Source of the DNA: Yarrowia lipolytica
Lineage: Eukaryota > Ascomycota > Dipodascomycetes > Dipodascales
Assembly (NCBI RefSeq): GCF_001761485.1
Contig: NC_090772.1
Coordinates: 1,920,501 to 1,984,500 of the forward strand
Reading direction: 5' to 3'
DNA: 64,000 nt
The notes beneath the pieces are model-generated. The model was not told where the DNA came from, ran no database searches, and saw only the letters and a program-made list of their open reading frames with translations. The translations under genes and the position numbers were made by a program. This document shows, in pieces, positions 57,056-64,000 of this stretch. Position 1 is the stretch's first letter, and each line of letters starts with the position of its first letter.

Positions 57056-58714
57056 ATGGACTGGATTTTTTCGGAAAAGCCCGATCCCGCAACGCCGCCC
57101 GTGTCGTGGGCGCTGGGAGCCATTCCGGCCATGTTTCGGCGTGAAACGCCGCATTTCGAGCGAGATTTGGGCCGGCTGAGACGGGCAGACAGAGACTCGG
57201 AGGGAGCCAGAGACACAGAAACGTCCACGGGAGACGATGTGGCGACGGAGCCCACTTTCGACAACTTTTTGGAGATGAAAGCCAGCAGCACCCCCTTTTT
57301 CAAGCCGGAAAAGGTGCATTTGAAGCGGCGGGCGGCCAATGATAACCTCAAACCGTGCCCAAACAAGTTCCCCAAGACGGGCGGTATTTTAAAACAGACA
57401 CAGACCGGAGCGCACGGCGAAAACGACACGGTGTCCAATTTCGGGCACAAAAACGTGAGTTTTGCCGCGTCGTTGGGATCTACTACAAACAGCATCTCGG
57501 AACAGCTTCCGTCCGGGTACGAGGGAGCCGACCAGACCCCCGTGGCGTCTTGTCGAGGCCCCAAGTTTGTGCAGTACGACCCGGTCAACGACGACACCAA
57601 GACCATGTTTCGCAAACTCGACAACAACATGGATTTGTTGAACGAGAGGCGGTTGAAGTGGGGAGGAGGAGGATCAGACACCAGGCCGGTGACGCAGCAT
57701 GTAGCGAATGGAAAGGAGGAGGCGGAGGAGCACAGACTGGTCAAAAGCACGGCTCAAGTCGAGCTGGAGCTCGCTTTGGAGAAGATCAAGCGACTGGAGG
57801 AAGACAAGAGACGGTACATGAACCAGAGCAATAAGCTCGAGATGGAAAAGAGGACGGTGGAACACGATCTGGAGATGCTCAAGCACCAGCAGCGCAACGA
57901 AATCGATACTATGAAGATGACCATTGAGCACCTGCAGTCGAAAATGAGTGTTAGTGGGTGCGAGACTCGCGTCAAGGAGCACAAGTTGAACGTGGCCGAG
58001 TCACGTGTGGGAGAGCTGCAAAGAGAGCTGGCTGATACCAAGGTGGCTGCCGAAGCGCGCGAACACCATCTGAAGGAGCAGGTGGCGTTCCTGGAGGAGA
58101 AGGTGGGCACACTGGAGCGCAAAGAGCGGGCGTTCAGGGCCTCGGAGAAGATTGCCATGCGACAGAGAGACGATTTCAACAAGAACTGGACGTTTCAAAA
58201 CCAGGGTTCAGGGAGCCAGGGCTCTCAGAATGAAACAAATCATAGTCAGAACCACGTGAATGATTTCCATCAGAACTGGAATCGAAACCAGGGACCTCAA
58301 ACCAGCTTCAACCCGAATCAGAACTGTGGTAATCAGCATAGTGGGTTGCAGAAAGGCAACGAATTCAACTTGAATCACCTGAATCCCCAGCAACAGAACC
58401 CCCAGCAACAGAACCTCCAGCAACAGAACCTCCAGCAACAGAATTCCCAGCAACAGAACCCCCAGCAACAACCCAACATCTTCCAGAACCCAGGCAACCC
58501 GTTTGCAAGCACATTCCATCCACAGCCGCAACAGCAGTCGACACGCCAACCACTGGGCTCTTTCGATCTCAACATCAAACGTGACAGTTGGCAGAAAAGT
58601 AGAAACATTTTCGGTCACAACCGACAACCATCGACGACACCCAAACAGCCCCCTCCCTCGTACATGAGAGGTCACGATGTGGACATGGCCGACGGTATGC
58701 GGTTTTTTAGATAG
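57056..58714 (+). CDS. Coiled-coil protein resembling Cut12-type spindle-pole-body proteins
   Basis: A 552-residue protein starting MDWIFSEKPDPATPPVSWAL. Two short N-terminal motifs suggest the Cut12 family of spindle-pole-body proteins: PATPPVSWALGAIPAMFRRETP (family form ETPxPVxAxRxxxxALFGTP) at about residues 10-32, and GGILKQTQTG followed by KNVSFA at about 110-145 (family form GILLTPGT...KTVSFG). Residues about 229-371 are a long charged coiled coil (ALEKIKRLEEDKRRYMNQ). The next 150 residues are Asn/Gln-rich, with tandem NPQQQ/NLQQQ repeats near 442-472, and the tail is polar. Cut12 helps activate mitotic kinases at the spindle pole in fission yeast. The match rests on short motifs and layout, so other coiled-coil spindle or cortex proteins remain possible. 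The start is the first ATG of the frame. Confidence 0.6.
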   Translation: MDWIFSEKPDPATPPVSWALGAIPAMFRRETPHFERDLGRLRRADRDSEGARDTETSTGDDVATEPTFDNFLEMKASSTPFFKPEKVHLKRRAANDNLKPCPNKFPKTGGILKQTQTGAHGENDTVSNFGHKNVSFAASLGSTTNSISEQLPSGYEGADQTPVASCRGPKFVQYDPVNDDTKTMFRKLDNNMDLLNERRLKWGGGGSDTRPVTQHVANGKEEAEEHRLVKSTAQVELELALEKIKRLEEDKRRYMNQSNKLEMEKRTVEHDLEMLKHQQRNEIDTMKMTIEHLQSKMSVSGCETRVKEHKLNVAESRVGELQRELADTKVAAEAREHHLKEQVAFLEEKVGTLERKERAFRASEKIAMRQRDDFNKNWTFQNQGSGSQGSQNETNHSQNHVNDFHQNWNRNQGPQTSFNPNQNCGNQHSGLQKGNEFNLNHLNPQQQNPQQQNLQQQNLQQQNSQQQNPQQQPNIFQNPGNPFASTFHPQPQQQSTRQPLGSFDLNIKRDSWQKSRNIFGHNRQPSTTPKQPPPSYMRGHDVDMADGMRFFR

Positions 58715-59052
58715 CCATACTAATTATTTATTCCATGGAATGTACAGTAGCCATAATAATTTCAGTTTATCACGAAAATACATTGTTTTGAACACCTGTT
58801 GGTAGATGGGCAGCAGAAATGGCTGCTTTTGATGCCACAGCACAGAGACTGGAGCAATATACAGTATGTAATGTCAGCTTGGGGCGTGCTGGTTGAAGAG
58901 AATATGGACATAAACATGAACAGGTGTGTTTTCACACCCCAAAGGGGATTGAAGAGCAGCTAACAGAGCAGTGAATCGGTCGGCGTCAATAGATCGACTC
59001 AAGGGCAAACGTCTGTACTATCCAGACACTGGTTGTAGTGTCACTCTTGTAC
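58715..59052. other. Convergent 3' spacer between the Cut12-like gene and LOA1
   Basis: The 338 bases between two converging genes hold ATTATTTATT just after the Cut12-like stop, TACAGTA motifs near 58747 and 58861, and no open frame of note. Overlapping 3' ends are likely here. Confidence 0.6.
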
Positions 59053-59970
59053 TCAAACGTCCTTCTTCTTGTTGTAGACCTTCCAAAAGTTTCGCTTTCC
59101 CTCAACACCGAGATCTGGACCGATGCTCTTGAGTCGGCCCACCCGACAAATGCTCTCCACCAGTGTGTTGTTGACGTTGGTGTCCTTCGCGTAGCACGGT
59201 TCGGCAAACCGTAGAGACACGTGCCATCCAGTGGGGTTTGAGAGCAGTCGGAAGACCCACATGGGCAGCGTCACGGGCAGAGGGGTGGTGATGTACTGGG
59301 GGGCGAGTCTGAGGCCTGCCGGAATCACCTTTGTGTTTTGAGAGAGCTGGTGGAAGTCAATGTGTAGCAGGGGCAGCAGACCTCGTCCGTTGGAGGTTGT
59401 TCCCTCGGCAAACACAACCACGGCTCGTCCCTTGGAGGTGGCGTCAAACACAATCTTGGACAGCGACTCCCCATGGGTTGGAGGCACGATTTCGGGGATA
59501 CCCAGGGCCTTGAAGAAGACTCCAAACGGACCCAGCTCCTGGTAGACTCGGGAAGAGGCGTGGGGGACGATGAAAACGGGGTCGAAAAGTGCAGAGTACA
59601 CAAAGGCGTCAATGGGCGACAGGTAGTTGGACACCACGACCTCTCCGGGCTTGGGGTAGGCCTCGGTCAGCTTGTTTCTTCTCACCGCTTCGGCGGACAC
59701 GTTCCAGAACCAGAAGCCACTGACAAACAGCAGCGTCGAAAAGTAGGCCTTTCGTACCGGCTCGATTGTGATGAATTGGATGATGCCCGCATACAGCGCC
59801 AGCAGGGCGAGCAAGAGGGGGATCTTGATCACACTCTCCACAAGAGCCAGGGGCGCCTGCAGAACGACGAAAATCGTGCTGGGGAGCGAACCGTCAGCCT
59901 TGGAGCGCGGATGCGGCAGGTAGGGAGCAACACCTGTGCCCTTATCGCGGTACTGGGAGAACTTTTCCAT
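59053..59970 (-). CDS. LOA1: Loa1/Vps66, lysophosphatidic acid:oleoyl-CoA acyltransferase
   Basis: A 305-residue protein starting MEKFSQYRDKGTGVAPYLP, nearly matching baker's yeast Loa1 (MEKYTNWRDNGTGIAPFLP). This sets the start at 59970 although the frame is open further upstream. Hydrophobic residues about 33-90 provide one or two membrane segments. The PlsC acyltransferase block follows: NYLSPIDAF at 115-123 stands where most family members have NHxxxxD, and FAEGTTSNGRG at 187-197 is the second conserved block. Loss of the catalytic-position His is shared with baker's yeast Loa1 (NCTSPLDAF), so it is a family trait and not damage. Loa1 makes phosphatidic acid with preference for oleoyl-CoA at the ER and lipid droplets and influences triacylglycerol storage. 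It is transcribed away from TAZ1, another PlsC-family acyltransferase. Confidence 0.92.
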   Translation of the reverse strand: MEKFSQYRDKGTGVAPYLPHPRSKADGSLPSTIFVVLQAPLALVESVIKIPLLLALLALYAGIIQFITIEPVRKAYFSTLLFVSGFWFWNVSAEAVRRNKLTEAYPKPGEVVVSNYLSPIDAFVYSALFDPVFIVPHASSRVYQELGPFGVFFKALGIPEIVPPTHGESLSKIVFDATSKGRAVVVFAEGTTSNGRGLLPLLHIDFHQLSQNTKVIPAGLRLAPQYITTPLPVTLPMWVFRLLSNPTGWHVSLRFAEPCYAKDTNVNNTLVESICRVGRLKSIGPDLGVEGKRNFWKVYNKKKDV

Positions 59971-60324
59971 GCTGTGGAGTTGTGTGGAGTGCTGCTCAGT
60001 GGTTATACAAGTAAGCCTGATGCCTGCACTGTCTTTTAGAGTTTCACAGTTGCGCAGTCCATCCCGGCATGGGCCGAGGTTGGCCGCTGAAGCGAGTAGA
60101 GAGGGGCGGAATGGGTGTTTAGACTGATTGCGAAGTTGCAAAAAAGAGTTAGAGCGGTTTCAAGCTGTATTTGACGGCGGTAATTTGTCATTCGATGCAT
60201 CGGATGGGCGGGGCTGTGATTTACTTTTACTTACTTGACGTTAGTTAGGATCATAATCTTTAGTATGTGATTTAGTGAGAATATTTGTGGTGAGAGGTTC
60301 GATTCCTGCTTGATGTGAATAAAA

Positions 60325-60487
60325 AAACCCGTACATAAAACAGTATATAAAATACAAAACACAAAAACAATGCATATAAACCAATACATAAAAACAAATG
60401 CATAAAAACAATACATAAAACAATACATAAAACAATACATAAAACAATACATAAAAAACAGTACATAAAAAACAGTACATAAAAAGT
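60325..60487. repeat. 12-bp A-rich tandem array
   Basis: Units of the type AAACAATACATA, with some longer AAAACAGTACAT copies, repeat about a dozen times. The minus-strand frames through it (runs of Y, V, L, F, M and C) are products of the repeat. Confidence 0.85.
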
Positions 60488-60540
60488 GATGTAGTCATAA
60501 AGACAGTGAGTCAAAGTACTTCCACACAATGGAACTACGA

Positions 60541-60664
60541 CTTCAGTAAACAATCTTCAGTAAACAATCTTCAGTAAACAATTTCCAGTAAACAATTTCA
60601 GTAACCACAAGATTCCAAAGTAAATCGAAGTAAATCGAAGTAAATCGAAGTAAATCGAAGTAAA
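60541..60664. repeat. Two adjacent short arrays in the TAZ1 promoter
   Basis: First about four units of CTTCAGTAAACAAT with small length changes (60,541-60,602), then five units of the decamer GTAAATCGAA (from about 60,615). Confidence 0.85.
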
Positions 60665-60929
60665 TCCAACTGACTTCCACACCGCACACACACCAATAGG
60701 GTTCCTCACATTTCGCATTTCCAAGTAGCACGAACCCGGTTCATTTGTGGCCAAAACTCATGAAAAACAGACCAAATTGTAAATCACAGTATTGCGACTT
60801 GCCAGCCCAAATACTATCACCTCTCTGTTCATATTACCCCAGTGGCGTCCATTTTTCAATTTTCAATAAAGTTTTAGATCATTTCACATCGGCGCTCTCA
60901 CCACCATTCCGCGCCCCTCGTTCATCAAC

Positions 60930-62048
60930 ATGTCTTTCCGAAACGTCTCGCTGCGGGGCTCGCAGCTGCTCGGCAAGCTCGACAGTCGCGGCTGGGGCTG
61001 GTACGTGGCAAAAAAATGGAACATTGGGCTGGTCTACACGATGTGCAAGGTTTTTCTGAGATGCAAGAAAGTCGACATCAAGGGCCTCGACAACCTGCTG
61101 GAGGCCCACCGACAGGCACGGCTGGAGGGCCGAGGTCTGCTAACCGTCATGAACCACACCAGTGTGCTGGACGACCCGGTCGTATGGGGCATGCTGCCGA
61201 ACGACAATGGCTGGATCCCGTACCTCATGAGATGGGCCACCGGAGCCAAGGACATTTGCTACAAGAACAAGCTATACTCGTTGTTTTTCGGTGCCGGCCA
61301 AGTGCTTCCCATCACGCGATTTGGTATAGGAGGACCCTTCCAACCCGGTATGGATATGTGTGTGCGTCTTCTGAACCCCAACAACAAGATCAAGTACTCG
61401 GCCAAGTACACCCCTTATCTGGTTCATACCAACGCCACCAGCTATCCGTTTTGGCGAGAGTCCAACTGGGTGCACTTCTTCCCCGAGGGCTACGTTCACC
61501 AGGCTCTGGAGCCCCATGAGGGCACGATGCGATATTTCCGATGGGGAACCAGTCGAGCCGTGCTTGAGCCGGTCACTCCTCCCATTATTGTACCCATGTT
61601 CTCACACGGCCTGCAAAAGGTGTTCCAGGAGATCCCCAAGGGCTATGAGATGGAGGGCAATAACACTAACAAGGATAGAACCATCAGTATTCGGATTGGA
61701 GAGCCCATCAGTGAAACTACGGTTGCAGGTTTCCGAAACGAGTGGATCAACTTGTGCCACAAGGAGAATGTTGGCTTGAACGCCGAAACAATGCCCGACG
61801 TGCTCAAGAATGGACAGGAAGCCAAGGATCTGCGATCCAAGGTGGCTGCTTATCTCAGAGAAGAGGTGGAGAAGCTGCGTCTGACCGTTCCCAACATGAA
61901 CCCCGAGTTGCCCGAGTTCAAGGAGCCCGAGTTCTGGAGCGACATTGACAAGGTGCACAAGGGCGTCTACAACCACCGAGGCAAGGTGCGAATGCTCAGA
62001 AACCCCACCAAGGGGCTCATTGAGGTGGTGGAGGCCAACAAGGACTAG
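60930..62048 (+). CDS. TAZ1: Tafazzin, mitochondrial cardiolipin transacylase
   Basis: A 372-residue protein close to the usual fungal tafazzin length (381 in baker's yeast). The PlsC acyltransferase motifs are intact: NHTSVLDDP with catalytic His76 and Asp81, the QVLPITRFG segment near 124-132, and the FFPEGYVHQ block with FPEG at 184-187. The tafazzin-specific stretch GGPFQPGMDM follows in the expected place. An N-terminal part with GWGWYVAKKW precedes a weakly hydrophobic segment that dips into the membrane in this family. Tafazzin moves acyl chains between phospholipids and monolysocardiolipin to give mature cardiolipin in the mitochondrial membranes facing the intermembrane space. The start is the first ATG and lies in a pyrimidine-rich leader. 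It is divergent to LOA1. Confidence 0.96.
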   Translation: MSFRNVSLRGSQLLGKLDSRGWGWYVAKKWNIGLVYTMCKVFLRCKKVDIKGLDNLLEAHRQARLEGRGLLTVMNHTSVLDDPVVWGMLPNDNGWIPYLMRWATGAKDICYKNKLYSLFFGAGQVLPITRFGIGGPFQPGMDMCVRLLNPNNKIKYSAKYTPYLVHTNATSYPFWRESNWVHFFPEGYVHQALEPHEGTMRYFRWGTSRAVLEPVTPPIIVPMFSHGLQKVFQEIPKGYEMEGNNTNKDRTISIRIGEPISETTVAGFRNEWINLCHKENVGLNAETMPDVLKNGQEAKDLRSKVAAYLREEVEKLRLTVPNMNPELPEFKEPEFWSDIDKVHKGVYNHRGKVRMLRNPTKGLIEVVEANKD

Positions 62049-62837
62049 AAAAAACATAGATAGACTTGTATATTGTATATAGAAACGGGACGCTGTTAAC
62101 CGGAACGGGAGGGTGTAGTTGGAACAAGTTGTGATTGGGCAGTATTGTGTCGGATATGAAGGAGTATGGGTGGGGTTCGGGTGAAGACTGCTGAGGGCTC
62201 AATGTGAGGGCGCCGTTAAGAGCTCGAAGAACCGATTGAGCCGAGACCGATTGAGCTTCTGTTTGGCCCGGTTCAATATGGCTTCCAGGTTTGCCACGGT
62301 TCTTTCCTGGATGTACTGGCACGAGTTTGTCACCGAATAACATCTAGTCAATCAACGTTCATGAGTTCTCATATATCGCTCCTTGTTGGGCTCTCCTCGG
62401 CAGTTCTGAGCTCACAACCACCCTTCTTTGCACGACGGAAATCGCCAGGGAAGATTCTCCAGACTGGCATCCGGGAGATCAAGGAGCTGGATACCCGGCA
62501 ATGAATCGAATGCCGGAATGCATTTTCGGCTGTGAAGCGTGACTGACTGAGGATCTCTGGAGTTTCAACTTGGAGAAACAGCTCATATCAATGGTAAACA
62601 AGGTACCTCCTGAACTCCCCAGAAGTACGTTCGCCTGGACGTCAACATCAGTGGCAGAAATGACATAAACAGCTTTCTGTGGCCAAATCACCGTCAAAAG
62701 CCCGGGTTGAGCCTTTTGTCAGACAAGTCCCCGTCATTTTACGGCGTGTAGATTTCAAGAAGAGACGATAGGAAATGACGATGATGAAGATTGGTGATGA
62801 AGAATGGTGATGAAGAATGATGAATCACCCCAACTGC

Positions 62838-62907
62838 CAAATCACCACCACCAAATCGCCACCACCAAATCGCCACCACCAAATCACCACCACCAAATCA
62901 CCACCAC
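62838..62907. repeat. 14-bp tandem repeat, five copies
   Basis: Five units of CAAATCACCACCAC or CAAATCGCCACCAC in a row, in non-coding DNA about 650 bases before the ADA1-like gene. Confidence 0.85.
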
Positions 62908-63520
62908 AACCCCCGGCCTCCCCCGATCACGTGACCAGGATACCCCAGAATGCAGATTCGCTGCACGTCATTATGTGGTGGTCAGTCCACCTCCTCCCAA
63001 ACTCTCCAACTCTTTCACTTTTGGTTTCGACACAAAACGACATCGGCCAGCTCAGCGACAGTTTCCAGCACCAGCACCAGCGCCATCCAATCCGCCGATC
63101 ACGTGACCTGTCGACTACTCACGTGCCCCATTATCGATTCGTGTTTGCAAGCAAGGCGGCTTTTGAAGACTGCGGCACCGTTTTATATATATTTTTTTTT
63201 TGGTTTTTGGTTTTTGGTTTTGTTTTTGTTTTTTGGGCTTGGACAGAAATCTCGACTAGTTGTCCTTACTAATCATCGTTTGACCTGTGATTCGCACCAC
63301 AAGTCATAATTACGCATCGCATCTCATCGCACAGCATCGAATCCGACCTACTAATTGCATCACGTGGACATTGGACCTGAGCTTTGATTTGATTCGTTCA
63401 GAAAAACACTCGGCATCCATCATACTAATTGTGACTGTTCGGAATTAATCACGACATTTACAAACACACAGTCACTCACACAAACTAATCATATCCTCAC
63501 GACACATCGGGTGAGCACGT

Positions 63521-63521
<1 letters not shown>

Positions 63522-63552
<31 letters not shown>
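63522..63552. repeat. CA dinucleotide microsatellite
   Basis: About 15 CA units directly after a CACGTG box, ending 10 bases before the ATG of the next gene, so probably in its leader or core promoter. Confidence 0.9.
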
Positions 63553-63556
<4 letters not shown>

Positions 63557-63561
63557 TACTC

Positions 63562-64000
63562 ATGAGCGACATGGAAGACGACTCCCTTTTGGGAATCCCC
63601 GACAAGGAGGAAAGCGTGGAGGTGGAGGTGAAACAAGAAGACTCGAAGGACGCAACGCCAAAAATCGAGGACAAGGAGGAACATCATCAGCAACAACAGA
63701 ATGGCGGCATAGCACCGTCCATGATGGGAGGTGGTGATGCAGGAGGAGGGCCCACCAGCATGAGTATTGCTCCAGGCAGTCTCAGTGGAGCAGGAGGCAC
63801 TGGGGGAGTTGCAGCGGCAGCGGCGGAAACGGCAGCGGCAGGAGCAACACCGACAGCAACACCTGCAGCATCTACGCCTGCGGTCGGAGGCACTCCTGCC
63901 CCGTCTACTGCTGCTGGATCGTCGTCAGCGTCTCGTCTTCAAGTGGACGATATGATGACTGCTTTCCAGAAGCAGCTGGGACCCAACTGGGAACGGTACA
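63562..64000 (+). CDS. N-terminal part of a probable SAGA coactivator (Ada1/Hfi1-like), cut by the window end
   Basis: The ATG at 63562 opens MSDMEDDSLLGIPDKEES. An acidic region rich in E, D and K follows, then a Gln run, and a long Gly/Ala/Thr/Pro/Ser low-complexity stretch (residues about 45-125). At the window edge the sequence turns into DDMMTAFQKQLGPNWERY. In Ada1/Hfi1 proteins the conserved SAGA-Ada1 domain starts with a similar segment (LYTALKSAIGDQWATYK in baker's yeast). This suggests the SAGA core subunit, which pairs with Taf12 through a histone fold that would lie beyond the window. The call rests on about 18 residues; other coactivator or chromatin proteins with low-complexity N termini are possible. 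The CACGTG-rich promoter and CA repeat directly precede it. Confidence 0.5.
   Translation, partial: MSDMEDDSLLGIPDKEESVEVEVKQEDSKDATPKIEDKEEHHQQQQNGGIAPSMMGGGDAGGGPTSMSIAPGSLSGAGGTGGVAAAAAETAAAGATPTATPAASTPAVGGTPAPSTAAGSSSASRLQVDDMMTAFQKQLGPNWERY

Larger units (their letters stand above)
59971..60929. promoter_or_regulatory. Bidirectional LOA1-TAZ1 promoter region with three tandem repeats
   Basis: The 959 bases between the two divergent starts contain an A-rich array with ACATAAAACAAT units (about 60,325-60,487), a CTTCAGTAAACAAT array (60,541-60,602) and five units of GTAAATCGAA (60,615-60,664). Near TAZ1 a TTTCAATTTTCAATAAAG element and a pyrimidine-rich leader precede the ATG. No classical TATA box is evident. 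A B-box-like GGTTCGATTCC at 60298 does not belong to a foldable tRNA. Confidence 0.6.
62049..63561. promoter_or_regulatory. Spacer and promoter of the ADA1-like gene, with five CACGTG boxes
   Basis: After TAZ1 the sequence TTGTATATTGTATATAG probably directs 3'-end formation. The part from 62.1 to 62.8 kb shows no gene. The next 650 bases hold a 14-bp array (62838-62907) and CACGTG cores in the sites TCACGTGA (62927 and 63099), TCACGTGC (63119), TCACGTGG (63360) and GCACGTGA (63515), followed by a CA microsatellite right before the leader. CACGTG boxes are bound by bHLH factors such as Cbf1 in yeasts. Confidence 0.6.

Noticed and set aside
59971-60141. N-terminal extension of LOA1 by 57 codons
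   Set aside because: Baker's yeast Loa1 starts at the equivalent of MEKFSQYRDKGTG (59970).
60290-60310. B-box-like GGTTCGATTCC (and a similar TGTTCGATTCC near 30,495)
   Set aside because: No paired acceptor or anticodon arm can be formed around either, so they are not tRNA genes.
60241-60498. Frames rich in Y, V, L, F, M and C on the minus strand
   Set aside because: Products of the 12-bp A-rich array in the LOA1-TAZ1 promoter.
1-64000. 5S rRNA copies, telomere repeats, CRISPR arrays
   Set aside because: I looked for dispersed 5S genes typical of Yarrowia, for telomeric repeat arrays and for direct-repeat/spacer arrays, and found none. The tandem arrays present have no spacers.

Overview
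This is nuclear DNA of a budding yeast, most likely Yarrowia lipolytica or a close relative in the Yarrowia clade. The main evidence is the intron grammar. All four introns I can place start with GTGAGTA and end with a TACTAAC branch point fused almost directly to the 3' splice site (TACTAACCCAG or TACTAACACAG). Long GC-balanced genes, very long intergenic spaces and recognisable fungal proteins agree with this. I see no bacterial, organellar or CRISPR features.

Layout. 1-11 kb has no convincing protein gene, only a tRNA-Ala(AGC) at 7485. 11-15 kb holds a fungal regulator-like gene of the Upc2 C-terminal type, a weak Ty3/gypsy relic and the spliced Golgi gene TVP18. 15-28 kb is sparse. It holds two tiny spliced genes easily missed by an ORF scan, an unknown 67-residue membrane protein at 19042 and TOM6 at 22619, plus a decayed aspartic-protease gene near 25.1-25.7 kb. 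28-36 kb is the dense core: spliced HRP1, TRM11 facing away from it, then TAF2. 36-42 kb is AT-rich and apparently gene-free. A G1 cyclin lies at 42-43 kb, followed by about 9.6 kb without a recognisable gene except a retroelement integrase relic. 52.7-64 kb holds a repeat-rich GPI-anchored wall protein, a coiled-coil protein resembling Cut12-type spindle-pole-body proteins, the head-to-head acyltransferases LOA1 and TAZ1, and the start of an ADA1/HFI1-like coactivator gene that runs off the window.

The genes do not form one pathway. They are housekeeping functions: mitochondrial import and cardiolipin remodelling (TOM6, TAZ1), lipid acylation (LOA1), Golgi membrane (TVP18), mRNA 3' processing (HRP1), tRNA methylation (TRM11), transcription initiation (TAF2, probable ADA1), cell cycle (cyclin, SPB protein) and cell wall. 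Recognised coding sequence is only about a quarter of the window. I did not find a clear new multi-gene system. The points most worth checking are the unknown small membrane protein, the 21-bp periodic array at 45.1 kb, the length-scrambled array in the GPI protein, and the enrichment of TACTGTA/TACAGTA and TCACGTGA motifs between genes. All assignments come from reading translations by eye; no database search was run.
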